A DNA stretch of 64,000 nucleotides, taken from positions 34,698,611 to 34,762,610 of the forward strand of contig NC_092576.1 of NCBI RefSeq assembly GCF_037975245.1, given 5' to 3'. Below, in pieces: positions 37,807 through 61,068 of this stretch. The notes beneath the pieces were generated by a model. That model made no database searches, was not told where the DNA came from, and saw nothing but the letters and a program-made list of their open reading frames with translations. Source of the DNA: Apostichopus japonicus. Lineage: Eukaryota; Echinodermata; Holothuroidea; Aspidochirotida; Stichopodidae. A program made the translations under genes and the position numbers. Positions within the stretch are counted from its first letter, which is position 1, and the number at the start of each line of letters is the position of its first letter.

Positions 37807-37968
37807 ATTCATGACTTGAACATTTTGTCTATAAAAATACCTGACTGGGGAATTTGTTGAGGGAACTGCGATGCTTCGAGAGCAGACATATTAACTTTAA
37901 AAAAATCCTATGTTAAAACAAGATGACAATTAATTTGTCATACATTTGTTGTCTTTTCTTTCTTCCAG

Positions 37969-38202
37969 GGAAACTGCCTCGCTGATTTCGGAGGCAGAAC
38001 TGTCCAGGAAGCGACGAAGCGGATAAAGACGTACATCATGGACACACAGCTGGCATTACAAACAAACTTCATTGGGCGCAATAAAAGGGTAGCATTTGGA
38101 GGAACAAAGCTGTTCCAAGTCGTAGGAGCTTTAAAGAAGAGCGATGCAACGTCTGGAACTAACAGACAGGGGGCGAAAGGCCGTATCAAAGTGGTTGAGT
38201 AG
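37969..38202 (+). CDS. Exon C, DUF4806-like C-terminal domain
   Basis: The acceptor TTTCTTTCTTCCAG ends at 37968, followed by 77 codons and a TAG at 38200-38202. The product reads GNCLADFGGRTVQEATKRIK, then TYIMDTQLALQTNFIGRNKR, then VAFGGTKLFQVVGALKKSDA and a basic tail. The GG..v..a..RI...l....a...n..G...K.aF....l...v..A pattern is that of DUF4806, a domain of unknown function often found near the C-terminus of animal proteins, some of them transposon-related. This exon is intact, although exon A upstream has stops. Confidence 0.5.
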   Translation, partial: GNCLADFGGRTVQEATKRIKTYIMDTQLALQTNFIGRNKRVAFGGTKLFQVVGALKKSDATSGTNRQGAKGRIKVVE

Positions 38203-38316
38203 AGCTCGAAACAGGGATGGTAACAGAAATGTACGGAGGCAAAGGCAACCAGACCAACCTCAGGAGGAATGATAGAAGAAGAACTCTACAGCCCTTATAG
38301 GATATCATGTGATATT

Positions 38317-38719
38317 CAGTGGCGGAGCGTCATACAGTCAGTAGGGCAGATGCAACCTTGCACCCCCCCCCCGCCTCTTGACAGACTCAAATGAACTGCT
38401 GACGCCCTTTTCAGCTACTACTTTTTTTTTACTACTTTTACTTATTCGCGATTAGTTACTCTCTTTTTTTATTGCGCTCTATTCTGCCTATTGATCTTAG
38501 TCACATTTTGTTGGCGAAGAAAACCTATTTATTCCTCTTTTATTTGCAAATTAGCAACACCAGGAAAGGGTCATTTCCGGCGAACTAGGAAGTATCTTTA
38601 CTCAAAAATTGCTGTACGCTCCGCGTCAACCTGCGGTGGCGCTCCGCTTAGATAGTGTCGAAAGCGCCCCTACAGATCAATCTTGTCCCCATAGACCAAT
38701 ATCCCTAGCTCCGCTACTG
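38317..38719. mobile_element. hAT-like MITE (403 bp)
   Basis: The left end CAGTGGCGGAGC and the right end, read from the other strand, CAGTAGCGGAGC form the terminal inverted repeat. Flanks GTGATATT (38309-38316) and GTGATACC (38720-38727) are a decayed 8-bp duplication. It contains a C run and a minus-strand copy of the dispersed repeat also seen at 40140-40255. It lies just downstream of the DUF4806-like stop codon. Confidence 0.65.
38580..38670 (-). repeat. Dispersed repeat, copy 3
   Basis: Reverse complement of the family at 10878-10980: GGTGGCGCTCCGCTTAGATA on the plus strand. It lies inside the MITE at 38317-38719. Confidence 0.55.
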
Positions 38720-38727
38720 GTGATACC

Positions 38728-39760
38728 TGCATTATCCGATATATACAATTAAAAGATAGTCCAACACTGAATGAAACTACCTATGCTATAGATCAAAATT
38801 TCTTCTATCAGTAGCAGAAACCCAACATGAATATTTTTGGCAGTTTTGGAGATAGTTATCAAATTACCAGATGAACACTGTACATATTATTTACAGTATG
38901 ATGGCATGGTTTACTTCTTCGAACAGTTGCTTATGTTTTTTTGTTAATATTTTGATGGCAGATTTAACTTCAACATTTCTAACTTCTTTGCAGTTTTGAA
39001 CCACTTACAGAAACCATTTGTCGTTGGAAAAATTCAAAACGTTATATTTGTGTGTGTTACATATTTACTGTAGTAATATTTTTAATAACCTATGCAATAA
39101 TCTTGTCATAAAGCATTGCCAGAAAATGTAAAAGTTTAGTTTTCTGTCACGATTTTAAATGGATGATCTAGCATACATACTGTTGGTCCTGACCTACATT
39201 TGCATTGCATTTGCAATGCATAAGTATGTGCAATATATAGCATCTTGCCCTCATCGTTAACATTTGCAGGGTTTGCCTGGACATTCTATTCTTTCTCCAA
39301 ATGCCAAAATGTTCCCTCCGATAAAAATGAATATAGTTTTAGTTCTGAGAGTTTCATGTTTTTCTTTAAAATTAAATGTACTTATTGAGTTTATGAATTA
39401 TTGTTTAGATTTCATCGTTGTCTTCTTGGGAAATATATTTCAATGAATGTAGTCATGAATACTTTTATTTTCATTTGGATTTTTTTTTCTGAGGCAATTC
39501 AATTTTGCTGTACCACGACAGTTCATGAACGGTTCAAGTGTTATTGACCCCCATTCAACAAGCTGCTATAATATTTGGGACACAAGTGCAACCAAGCTAT
39601 ATCCAGCTCTTCTCTCGTCCTTTGGATGATAGGAGCGACTACACTTTCACGCTGAAACAAACGTAGAACTTTTACAAACACTTCCTGCATGCTCCCAGGA
39701 CTGTTATTTTATGTCCCCTTTCCATGGTCGTGATTGAAACTTGGCTTTCAGCCACTTTCC
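38728..39760. other. AT-rich non-coding, nothing recognised
   Basis: Short open frames only. No splice chain, RNA or transposon edges. Confidence 0.4.
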
Positions 39761-39779
39761 TGTATGCTGAGCTGAGAGG

Positions 39780-39985
39780 TGGTGAACCTGTAGATAACTG
39801 AACTATTTTAAGGGCTACAGTGAACCAGCTGGGCTTAAAATTTGGACCACACAGTTGGCCCAATTGGGCACAGTGTGGGTGTCACTTGGGTCAACCTCAG
39901 TCAACTGGGCCCGAAATGGCTCCAATGTGGACCCCATGCAGTTAGCCTGATTGGGCGTAGTATGGGTTCTGTGTGGGCCAAAACG
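39780..39985. repeat. Degenerate short tandem repeat (TTGGGC / GTGGG rich)
   Basis: Recurrent CAGTTGGCCCAATTGGGC, CAACTGGGCCC and CAGTTAGCCTGATTGGGC phrases separated by 20-40 bp suggest a decayed minisatellite. Confidence 0.4.
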
Positions 39986-40139
39986 ATTGGAACGGGACGA
40001 GAGGGGGATTGGGGGCTCAAGGCATTATGATTTTTGTATCATCTCAACTCATCTGATATGTATTACCATATTTCATAGATTGTTTTTTCTCATCAATTGA
40101 GAAATTGCAGACACGAGATCCCTATTTTCAGGCTAGGTA

Positions 40140-40255
40140 CATGCAGCTTAGAATACTCGGGAAGTGCCGTTTCCGGCCATCTGGGGGAGTTTGTAAAGCA
40201 AACAATTTTCAAGAACGCTCCGCGCCAACCAATGGTGGCGCTCCGCTTAGATAGT
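40140..40255 (-). repeat. Dispersed repeat, copy 4 (fullest)
   Basis: The plus strand reads GAATACTCGGGAAGTGCCG, then CTCCGCGCCAACCAATGG, then GGCGCTCCGCTTAGATAGT. It aligns in reverse with 10878-10980. A CATCCGCCCCTG transposon-like end follows at 40307-40318. Confidence 0.65.
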
Positions 40256-40413
40256 CTTACGTCCAGGCGCGGCGGTACCAATCAGACCCCCTGTCACAAA
40301 TCCTGCATCCGCCCCTGTAGACACCACCATCGATCCCAGAAAATAAACAAACAGCTTGCTACCGTCGGTAATGAGACACTAGTGTGCAGTCAGTACATAC
40401 AGCTACGGTCAAT

Positions 40414-40720
40414 ACCAGGCGCGTATCCAGGGGTGTTGGGGCACGCCCCCCCCCCTCGAGTAAGAAAAAGAGGAGAGAAAAAAAGGTAAAGGAAAATGGA
40501 AAAAGAGGGGGAAAAGGAAGTAGAGGAAGGATGAGAAAAAAAAAGAGAAAAAGGAGAAAAAGAGGGAACAGAAGAAAAACGCCAAGACACCGAGAAGAGA
40601 AAGAAGAACAGTGACATTATAACAGCGCTGATCCATATTTTATATATATATACACAGGGTAGCCAGTGACGGATCGAGGATTTCGAAAAGGGCGTGCGCC
40701 TCAGCCTACCCCTTACACCG
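40414..40720. mobile_element. Nested transposon-end fragments with GA-rich filler
   Basis: CAGGCGCGTATCCAGGGGTG starts at 40418, followed by a C run and a purine-rich tract (40458-40612). CAGTGACGGATCGAGGATTT then starts near 40664. Both look like hAT-type left ends. I could not find matching right ends or target duplications. Confidence 0.35.
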
Positions 40721-42410
40721 ACAACTCCATTTTTGACGTTTCCATTGTCATAATCCTTGGTAGGATCTCGGCAAAGTATATTCTTGTCTTCTCGAAAGCT
40801 GTGAAGGATGTAAACATTGACTGTCTTTATCGCAAACAGGTCATGGAACATAATTATCCTAGTCTCGTTACATAATTCATTGCATGCTTGTAACAATAGG
40901 TCTATAACAAAGAGATGTGTATTTCAAAAGTTACACATATAAATATAGGAAGCAGGCACTGTTTTATGTCAGTAAGCTAAAGCATATAAGAAGTTAAATG
41001 CTGTACGTTTGGCTAAGCCCCTGACAATCTCACCTTACAGAAAATGATTTAGTGTGTAAAAGTAAGTTGGCCAGATATTTCGATCCTAGCAGGATCTTCC
41101 TCAGAGGCTAAATGACAAGTAACAGTAACAGAAGGGACACGCACAGAATACAGACAGGTTAATGAGCAAGGTGAACATAAAGAGATATATGTAAGGGGAT
41201 TAGTAGACAAAGGATGGAGAGAAGAAAGAAAGAAACCAACAGGGGAAGAGGAGAGGTAGGAGATAAACAGTGGAGGGACAAAGGCAGGATTAAGGGAAGG
41301 GGGTAGGGAATTAACTGAAGAAGGAAAAAGACAGAAAGGTGTGGAGAAAAAAAGGGTGGACTAGAGCTATGAGAAATGATTTACTCAAATTTCAAATCGG
41401 TAGCATTAGGAAATCATAGGAATCCTGCTTTTGCTATGATAACGTGTATACCATTTGTTTTCTGAAGTCCTAATTTCACCTGCCTATTACTCATTTTCTC
41501 ATTACTGTCAATGACATGCAAGTTCAAAGACTTTAGCAAGTCTATTATTATATCATCAAGCCACATATTTAGTCAATCGTTTCACATGTTTCTTGGGGGG
41601 GGGGGGGGGCTTGGTTATACTTTCAAACGTCATTTTCTCTTAAATGACCTATTTTTCTTTATGTCAGTATTAGGTTTTCTGACTTTCATAAAGTAACTAC
41701 CGATTGAGCAGTTAATAAGCTCTGGTCTCTTTTCAAAAAATCTCCCCTCTGAAAGGTTTGTCCATTGTGTATGTGGGACACGGAATTTTATTCCTGTGGC
41801 TTTTATTAGGAATGTTTAAACGGTATCAACATTTCTAATTTTGATTCAATTAAGCTATTTAGTGTCCTTCGGAGGAAGAACGTGTAGAAGACAATATTAT
41901 ACATGCATTTATAAGAAGGTTAACACAAAGATGAGTAGAATCATTGAAATGAAATTGTTTCTTGACTAGGTGTATTTATTGGGTATCAACTGGTTAAGGT
42001 TCGTACTATAGTGATCTCGTTAATAATGAATAGCTAAGAAAGATGACTTTGCATTAATTATAATTACATAATGAGAGATTAAAGAAGTGACGATTAAATT
42101 AGCAAAGCTTTGCTATACCTTTCATTCAGATTAACTCACAGCAAGTACGGTCAAAAGCATTCTCAAAAAGACAGAATTGAATCGTAAGCAAATGCTCTGC
42201 AGGTCAGTAATTGTGAAATTCAACAATGTTTGACTATTTTATATACAAATATTTCTATGTTAACAGCATTATCCCAATGATACAACGAATAATAAACGTG
42301 GATACAATTTAGTTAATGTTTAAGTATTCGAAATGAGATTTGATGTTGCCTAAGCAGAAGACTAACCATTTCGGTAAAGATAGGGGATTCTTCCTTAATA
42401 TATAAATATG
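40721..42410. other. Non-coding, includes a palindromic motif and a purine-rich tract
   Basis: 41070-41110 holds GATCCTAGCAGGATC, an inverted repeat, inside TTTCGATCCTAGCAGGATCT then TCCTCAG. This phrase resembles one often seen near ends of Penelope-like and other invertebrate repeats (from memory). 41150-41370 is purine-rich. A G homopolymer lies at about 41595-41609. No gene. Confidence 0.35.
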
Positions 42411-42414
42411 GTGC

Positions 42415-42740
42415 GGTGATGTATTAAAGGAACCACACGCTCTCATGTTTCAGATCCAACAGTGAACAGTGATATAATTAGTAAAGCACACGTCCTCATA
42501 TCTCAGATCCAACAGGCTCCTGCGATGTATTAAATGAAACACACGCTCTCATGCTGCATACTCAACAGGTACCAGTGTTATATTTAATGAAACACACGCT
42601 CTCATGTTTCAGATCCAACAAGCTCCAGTGATGTATTAAATGAAACACACGCACTTGTGTTTCAGATCCAACAGGGTACATTGATATATTATATGAAACA
42701 CAAGCTCTAATGTTGAAGATCCAACAGGGTCCATTGGCGA
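42415..42740. repeat. Minisatellite, unit about 61 bp
   Basis: About five imperfect units of GAAACACACGCTCTCATG, TTTCAGATCCAACAG and GTATTAAAT. Confidence 0.75.
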
Positions 42741-42749
42741 AGAAATGCA

Positions 42750-43683
42750 GTAAAGGAAAGGGTCTACGTCACATGAGAATTTGATTCTTACCAGGAAATA
42801 ATTAAATTTATCCGGATGCCGTCATGTATATTTAATAGCGAAAATGACCATTTAACGGATTTATAATTTCCGTGAAGACGTTATTAAACATGAAAAAGAG
42901 TTCTCCTTACGATAAGATTTGGGATAACAGTTTCTGAATTACACGACTTAATAAACGGTGATCTGTCACCAGAAATGATATAAAAAGATCCGAGTGAAAT
43001 TGTTTTCCTCGCCTTGGTTAACTGCAGATTTTCATCTTTAGACGTCTTCTTACCATATTTCACATATACATTTGTAAATTTTTCCATATAGATATATAGT
43101 GTTATATAGAGTGAATTTCATACAGGTTAGTGGGTAAACATTATATTACAGGAAATGTTTTGGCTCCATAGGCTATATACAGGCTAGTGTTATAATGTAG
43201 AGACTGGTCTCAACGTGCAAGTTCTACCATGTATGCTAAATGAAACAACTATAATTATACACAGTCTTACAAAGTAAAATGTATGTACAGATGTTTTCCG
43301 TAAAGCCAGCCCAATATAGATATATACAGTTATTTTCAAAGTTCTATTTCTGACGTATGTTCTCTACAACTGACTATATAGAAAGTGTTCGAGTACATCA
43401 TATTTTACTAAATATTTAACTATTTATTTGAAAAATGGGCGTGTGTACGTATAGAATTGTTGCAAAAACTAACCATTTTCTAACAGTGCACTTGGAGGTA
43501 CATGAAATGCAAAGACAGCCATTCAAAAGGCCTCTACATCTCACGGAGAGTGACCATTTCTCTCCTATGGTGATATGTTGGTTTGAATATTTCTACAAAC
43601 TGTGGTCAATGCTAATATATACATCTTATTTAAAATACAGATATGCATGAGCCTTATTAGTCATCAGTTTAGAAACGTCGTTG
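42750..43683. other. Downstream flank of the LRR multipass gene
   Basis: AT-rich with no domain-bearing frame. It should hold the 3' UTR of the minus-strand gene that stops at 43684. I do not assign a poly(A) signal. Confidence 0.35.
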
Positions 43684-54995
<11,312 letters not shown>

Positions 54996-55096
54996 CTGTC
55001 AGAGAAAGAAAATCATAGAATGTTGCTAAGCGATTCATCAATTGAATGTTGCTAAGCGATTCATCAATGGAATGTTACAAATTATTTTAAATTTAC

Positions 55097-55166
55097 TACA
55101 GAGTCTGCTATAATATCTAAATCTGACGAAGAACGCCCGGAGTGAATGGCAATTGAATACCTTCTA
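55097..55166 (-). pseudogene. Possible decayed LRR exon
   Basis: Before a GTAAAT donor, the minus strand reads LPFTPGVLRQI, then stops at two TAG codons. This is similar to LPPDCFRQI in the neighbouring intact exon. The length (about 70 bp) and end phase are close to a 72-bp LRR exon, but the frame is broken. Confidence 0.3.
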
Positions 55167-55169
55167 CTT

Positions 55170-55960
55170 GAACAACGCGTCCGCTCTCTAATAATTCAAC
55201 ATCATTGTGATTGTTATGTCAAGAATTTCTGAGGTACCTTCTACATTTGTTAATATTGACCAGCTACGAGGGTTTCTTTTTTCCTTCAGTATAGGTGTTT
55301 GGTATGTACTATTTGCAGGGCTCACATTTAGTGAGTATATGTGCTGGTGTGTAGAATTAACCAGGCTCACATTTGGTGGGTATAGGTGTGTGATGTGTAC
55401 AATGTACCGGGCGTGTGGATGAGACAAGTAACTAATGAGCAGTGATTACTGTATTAAAATCGTAAGAAAATTTCAAACATGGCATTGAAGCAAGACTTTT
55501 AACTTAAAACAGTTATAACTGTAAAGAGGTTAGGAAACATTTAGGGTTTCTAGGAACTATTTAAACCTGACTTTTATCCAAGAAAAAAACTTTCTGTTCA
55601 ACATTGATAAATTTACCAGAAATGATATTGCTTTTAATGACGTTTGCATCCGGGTATAAAAATATGGTATATACAAGGGTAACATCTACGCTATGACTGT
55701 CATTGTCTTTAAACCTTCAAAATGTGAGTTAAAAAGGCAAATGCATTGTAATCATACTGCAGATACATAAATTTGAGACAAAAAATAACACAAAGAGAAA
55801 ATTATTCTTTGTTTGTACCAACTTATGTATTTCATGTTATATTTTATCTACATGACCATAAACTGAAATTTAGTACGTTAATTTCTTACATGAATTAAAA
55901 GGAAGAAAAATACCTCTTGTCCCTGTACAAAAGTGAATCAGTGAAACAAATACACCCCAC
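55170..55960. other. Non-coding; short two-unit repeat near 55320
   Basis: GGCTCACATTTAGTGAGTAT and GGCTCACATTTGGTGGGTAT lie about 50 bp apart. No signal-peptide or LRRNT exon was found for the LRR multipass gene. Confidence 0.4.
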
Positions 55961-55967
55961 AACTGCA

Positions 55968-58110
55968 AGGGAGTGTCATTTAGCACCAAGAAGAAACACC
56001 ATTAATGGCTTACAATACAGTTCTGAGGGGCGTACCAATACGCCCCGCTACTGGTTGGAGTGTCATTTAGCACCAAGAAGTAACAACATTTAGTGGCTTG
56101 CAATACAGTTCTGAGGGGCGTACCAATACGCCCCACTACTGGTTGGAGTGTCATTTAGCAACAAGAAGTTACAAAATTTAGTGGCTTGCAATACAGTTCT
56201 AAGGGGCGTACCAATACGCCCCGCTACTGGTTGGAGTGTCATTTAGCACAAAGAAGTAACACTATTAAGGGGCGTACCAATACGCCCCGCTTCTGGTTGG
56301 AGTGTCATTTAGCACAAAGAAGTAACAAAATTTAGTGGCTTGCAATACAGTTCTAAGGGGCGTACCAATACGCCCCGCTAATGGTTGGAGTGTCATTTAG
56401 TTCCAAGAAGTACCAACATTTAGTGGCTTACAATACAGTTCTAAGGGGCGTACCAAAACGCCCCGCTACTGATTGGAGTGTCATTTAGCACCAAGAAGTA
56501 ACAACATTTAGTGGCTTACAATACAGTTCTGAGGGGCGTATCAATACGCCCCACTATTGGTTGGAGTGTCATTTAGCAACAAGAAGTTACAAAATTTAGT
56601 GGCTTGCAATACAGTTGTTCTAAGGGGCGTACCAATACGCCCCGCTACTGGTTGGAATGTCATTTAGCACAAAGAAGTAACACCATTAAGGGGCGTACCA
56701 ATACGCCCCGCTTCTGGTTGGAGTGTCATTTAGCACCAAGAAGTACCAACATTTAGTGGCTTACAATACAGTTCTAAGGGGCGTACCAATACGCCCCGCT
56801 ACTGATTGGAGTGTCATTTAGCACCAAGAAGTAACAACATTTAATGGCTTACAATACAGTTCTGAGGGGCGTACCAATACGCCCCGCTACTGGTTGGAGT
56901 GTCATTTAGCACCAAGAAGTGACAAAATTTAGTGGCTTACAATACAGTTCTGAGGGGCGTACCAATACGCCCCGCTACTGGTTGGAGTGTCATTTAGCAC
57001 CAAGAAGTAACAACATTTAGTGGCTTGCAATACAGTTCTGAGGGGCGTACCAATACGCAGCGCTACTGGTTGGAGTGTCATTTAGCACAAAGAAGTAACA
57101 CCATTAAGGGGCCTACCAATACGCCCTGCTTCTGGTTGGAGTGTCATTTAGCACAAAGAAGTAACAAAATTTAGTGGCTTGCAATACAGTTCTAAGGGGC
57201 GTACCAATACGCCCCGCTAATGGTTGGAGTGTCATTTAGTTCCAAGAAGTACCAACATTTACTGTAGTGGCTTACAATACAGTTCTAAGGGGCGTACCAA
57301 AACGCCCCGCTACTGATTGGAGTGTCATTTAGCACCAAGAAGTAACAACATTTAGTGGCTTACAATACAGTTCTGAGGGGCGTATCAATACGCCCCACTA
57401 TTGGTTGGAGTGTCATTTAGCAACAAGAAGTTACAAAATTTAGTGGCTTACAATACAGTTCTGAGGGGCGTATCAATACGCCCCACTATTGGTTGGAGTG
57501 TCATTTAGCAACAAGAAGTTACAAAATTTAGTGGCTTGCAATACAGTTGTTCTAAGGGGCGTACCAATACGCCCCGCTACTGGTTGGAGTGTCATTTAGC
57601 ACAAAGAAGTAACACCATTAAGGGGCGTACCAATACGCCCCGCTTCTGGTTGGAGTGTCATTTAGCACCAAGAAGTAACAAAATTAAGTGGCTTGCAATA
57701 CAGTTCTAAGGGGCGTACCAATACGCCCCGCTACTGATTGGAGTGTCATTTAGCACCAAGAAGTAGCAACATTTAGTGGCTTACAATACAGTTCTGAGGG
57801 GCGTACCAATACGCCCCGCTACTGGTTGGAGTGTCATTTAGCACCAAGAAGTGACAAAATTTAGTGGCTTGCAAAACAGTTCTGAGAGGTGTACCAAAAC
57901 GCCCCGCTAATGGTTGGAGTGTCATTTAGCACCAAGAAGTTACACCATTAGTTCTGAAATAACATAATAACACCATTAGGTGGCTAAGAATGCAGTTCTG
58001 AAGTCCGTACCGATACACCCCCTACTGCTCGGAGTGTCATTTAGCAATAAGAAATTACATCATTAATAACAACAATAAGTGGCTTACAATGCAGTTCTGA
58101 AGGATGTACT
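55968..58110. repeat. Hairpin-bearing satellite, unit about 88 bp
   Basis: About 22 clear units and two decayed ones at the right edge. Each has GGTTGGAGTGTCATTTAGCA, CAAGAAGTAACA, a TTTAGTGGCTTACAATACAG segment and GGGGCGTACCAATACGCCCC. The last is a perfect 8-bp stem with a CCAA loop. Some units are shortened to about 57-66 bp by loss of the TTTAGTGGCTT segment. A higher-order copy of about 840 bp is visible (56320-56640 against 57160-57480). Confidence 0.93.
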
Positions 58111-59438
58111 ATTCAGACCCTCAGATTGCTCTAATGGGCATACCCCTACTAATAATTTTATACCAAAAAAGTACAATAATAAGAGAAGTCACTGTAACCT
58201 TACCCAACCCTCCCACCCCCCCCCTTTTTATTTCCATTACACTTAAAACAAGCATTTTAGGATTTGCAGAGTAGAAGACCATGTGGCTGTTCCAGTGTTG
58301 CCACTTCCTAAAGATGAACACATATACCCTACAAGACAATTAACCTCCCTGTTGTCCCCAAATGACCTTTGACCTTCACCAAACTCAATACGCTTCTTTT
58401 AATCAGTGCTATACACATTTTTTTCATCCTCTGTGATCTAGGATCATCCCTAGCAACAATAGGCACAGTAAGTTCTGTGCCATCATCCCATCAAAGTTTC
58501 CTTGCAATGGTTTTCCTCTTGAACGCAATGGCCAGACCAAACAGACTCAGTGTGAGCATTTCTGTGTCATCTTCAGAAAAAAAGAGAGAAATAAAACTTT
58601 ATTCTACACTGACAGTCTAACCATTTTATTTATTTTTTATCTGTTGCATTGATAGTAAAAAAACAAATGAACAAAGACTGCAAATGTTTTTTTTTTTTGA
58701 TATGATAAGTTAGCAGGACTATACTGTCATATGATTGCAGTGCTATCACTCTGCTGTCCTCTACAATCTGATTAATACTATGACAGAGGTCACATGTCTG
58801 CCTGTATTAGTAGCCTACATGTTGTTCCCATTATACAAGTGAAGATTCCATTTGAATGTAATGTGTCCCCTTGGAGTAATATTGAATTAAAACATTGAAT
58901 TTAATTTGATGTGACATGTGACCTATGTTTCTGGGGGGTCTGCTAGACATAGACTTTAACCCTAAAACACCTTCATACCAAGTTTTAAGAAAATCAACAC
59001 AGCCATTTAAGAGGTCTGTTTGACATAAAATTGGACACCCCACACAGACAACTTTTACCCCTCCCTCAGTCAAACACTTCCGGTGACCATGCAATACCCC
59101 ACAATGAATGACCCCTATTGGGAAAACTAACCACTACCATGGCAACTGTTGCGTAATACTGTTAATGGTCCAACTGGCAAAGGAACTACAATATTGTACC
59201 TAATCCTCCCTATGAGAGTGATTAGATAACAATTATTTGAAAATTCACATACTGTAAGAGAGCGATTCTGTGTGCACAACACAAAGTTATGTGTTATGTG
59301 TAGACAAGGACTTTTCATACACACTTTCAATGTCTTAATGCATAGGTCATTGCAACCTGAATATACAATATGGAGGAATGAGATGAATAACTGCTCGGCA
59401 GAAATTCTTCTATAACAAGAGCCCAAGGGCACTGTGGT
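58111..59438. other. Non-coding, no gene seen
   Basis: Contains a TGACCTTTGACCT DR1-type site at 58362-58374 and a poly-T tract at 58688. No coding signal. Confidence 0.4.
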
Positions 59439-60237
59439 TCCTTGCTTGGGGTATATGACAATACACATAATATTATCAAGCAAGATTGAGCTCAAATAGT
59501 CCAAGTAATTGTGGTCCTACATGTTCCCATAAAGTAACCAACACTATAGACAACACTTTTGTGATCACAAAATGTGATCAGATTTTTGATCAAAAGACAC
59601 TTGTGAGATCTAAATATGGCGTCGGAAATGTAAAAAATATAAGAGACCTACAAGCGTGTCAACAGATATGATAACATTGGTGACCTCAGATGACATGACC
59701 TTTAAGTTTTAAAATGTTCCAGCACCCCATTCACAACTTGTCCCAAAATATCAACCATTTCACACCTTGGCATTGAGATTTAATTGCATTAAATGTCAAA
59801 AAATTAACTTTGAACTTGTATACATAACTTCACACACAAAGGTCACCCGGAGGTCAACCAATTGACATTTTTGATCGGTGAGACCTAAATAGAGCATGAC
59901 TGTAAAAATTCAAACATTTTTTCTTTGCCCATTTTCTGCCCCCCCCCCCAAAAATACTACTTTTTTAACATTAGCTGACCTTTGGTGACGTTGGATCACA
60001 TGACCATTAAGTTTGAAAATATTCCCCTATACCATTTGCAACTTGTCCAAAAAAATCAACCTTGTAACACCTTGGCACTGGGAGTTATTGCATTAAATGT
60101 CTGAAAATTAACTTTGACCTCATATAACTTCGCACACGAAGGTCACACGGGGGTCAACCCATTGACATTTATGATCAGAAGGTACCTTTAACATCTGAAA
60201 ATAGCATCGAAACTGTAAAATTCCACAAAACACGAAA

Positions 60238-60271
60238 AGGTCACCAGAGGTCAAATTGAGGTCAGGGGTCA
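60238..60271 (+). promoter_or_regulatory. Nuclear-receptor half-site cluster 1 (DR4-DR5-DR1)
   Basis: AGGTCA, 4 bp, AGGTCA, 5 bp, AGGTCA, 1 bp, GGGTCA. These spacings are those bound by thyroid/LXR-type (DR4), retinoic-acid (DR5) and RXR/HNF4/PPAR-type (DR1) receptors. Binding is not shown. Confidence 0.4.
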
Positions 60272-60636
60272 CCCAGATGCGGGTCGACAAATGGATTACA
60301 TTGAAGCAACTCCCAACCCTAACAGACAATTTGTTCTCAAGTTATCACAAAAATACTAGTTTTTTATCATTAATTGACCTTTGGTGACCTCGTATCACAT
60401 GACCGTTACGTTGGAAAATATTCCCCTATACCATTTGCAACTACTCCAAAAATATCAAGCTTGTCACACCTTGGAACTGGGAGTTATTGCACTAAATGTC
60501 TGAAAATTAACTTTGACCTCATATAACTTCACACACGAAGGTCACACGGGGGTCAACCCATTGACATTTATGATCAGAAGGTACCTTTAACATCTGAAAA
60601 TAGCATCGAAACTGTAAAGTTCCACAAAACACGAAA

Positions 60637-60669
60637 AGGTCACAGAGGTCAAATTGAGGTCAACGGTCA
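60637..60669 (+). promoter_or_regulatory. Nuclear-receptor half-site cluster 2 (DR3-DR5-DR1)
   Basis: Same layout as cluster 1 with one base lost from the first spacer (DR3) and CGGTCA as the last half-site. Confidence 0.35.
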
Positions 60670-61034
60670 CCCAGATGCGAGTTGACAAATGGATTACATT
60701 GAAGCAACTCCCAAACCTAGCGGACAATTTGTTCCCAAGTTATCGCAAAAATACTAGTTTTTTATCATAACTTGACCTTTGGTGACCTTGTATCACATGA
60801 CCGTTCAGTTTAAAAATATTCCTCTATACCATTTGCAACTACTCCAAAAATATCAGGCTTGTCACACCTTGGAACTGGGAGTTATTGCATTAAATGTCTG
60901 AAGATTAACTTTGACCTCATATAACTTCGCACACGAAGGTCACACGGGGGTCAACCCATTGACATTTATGATCAGAAGGTACCTTTAACATCTGAAAATG
61001 GCATCGAAACTGTAAAAATCCACAAAACACGAAA

Positions 61035-61068
61035 AGGTCACCAAAGGTCAAATTGAGGTCAAGGGTCA
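61035..61068 (+). promoter_or_regulatory. Nuclear-receptor half-site cluster 3 (DR4-DR5-DR1)
   Basis: AGGTCA, CCAA, AGGTCA, AATTG, AGGTCA, A, GGGTCA. This is the cleanest copy. Confidence 0.4.

Noticed and set aside
40384-40896. Overlapping Lys/Arg-rich and Phe/Ser-rich frames
   Set aside because: Both arise from the purine-rich tract at 40458-40612 between transposon-like ends.
55188-55427. Minus-strand frame as the missing first exon of the receptor gene
   Set aside because: It has no signal peptide or LRRNT cysteines and comes from a short tandem repeat.
55968-58110. CRISPR-like regular repeats
   Set aside because: The whole unit repeats, spacers included; the context is eukaryotic and no cas genes are present. 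It is a satellite.
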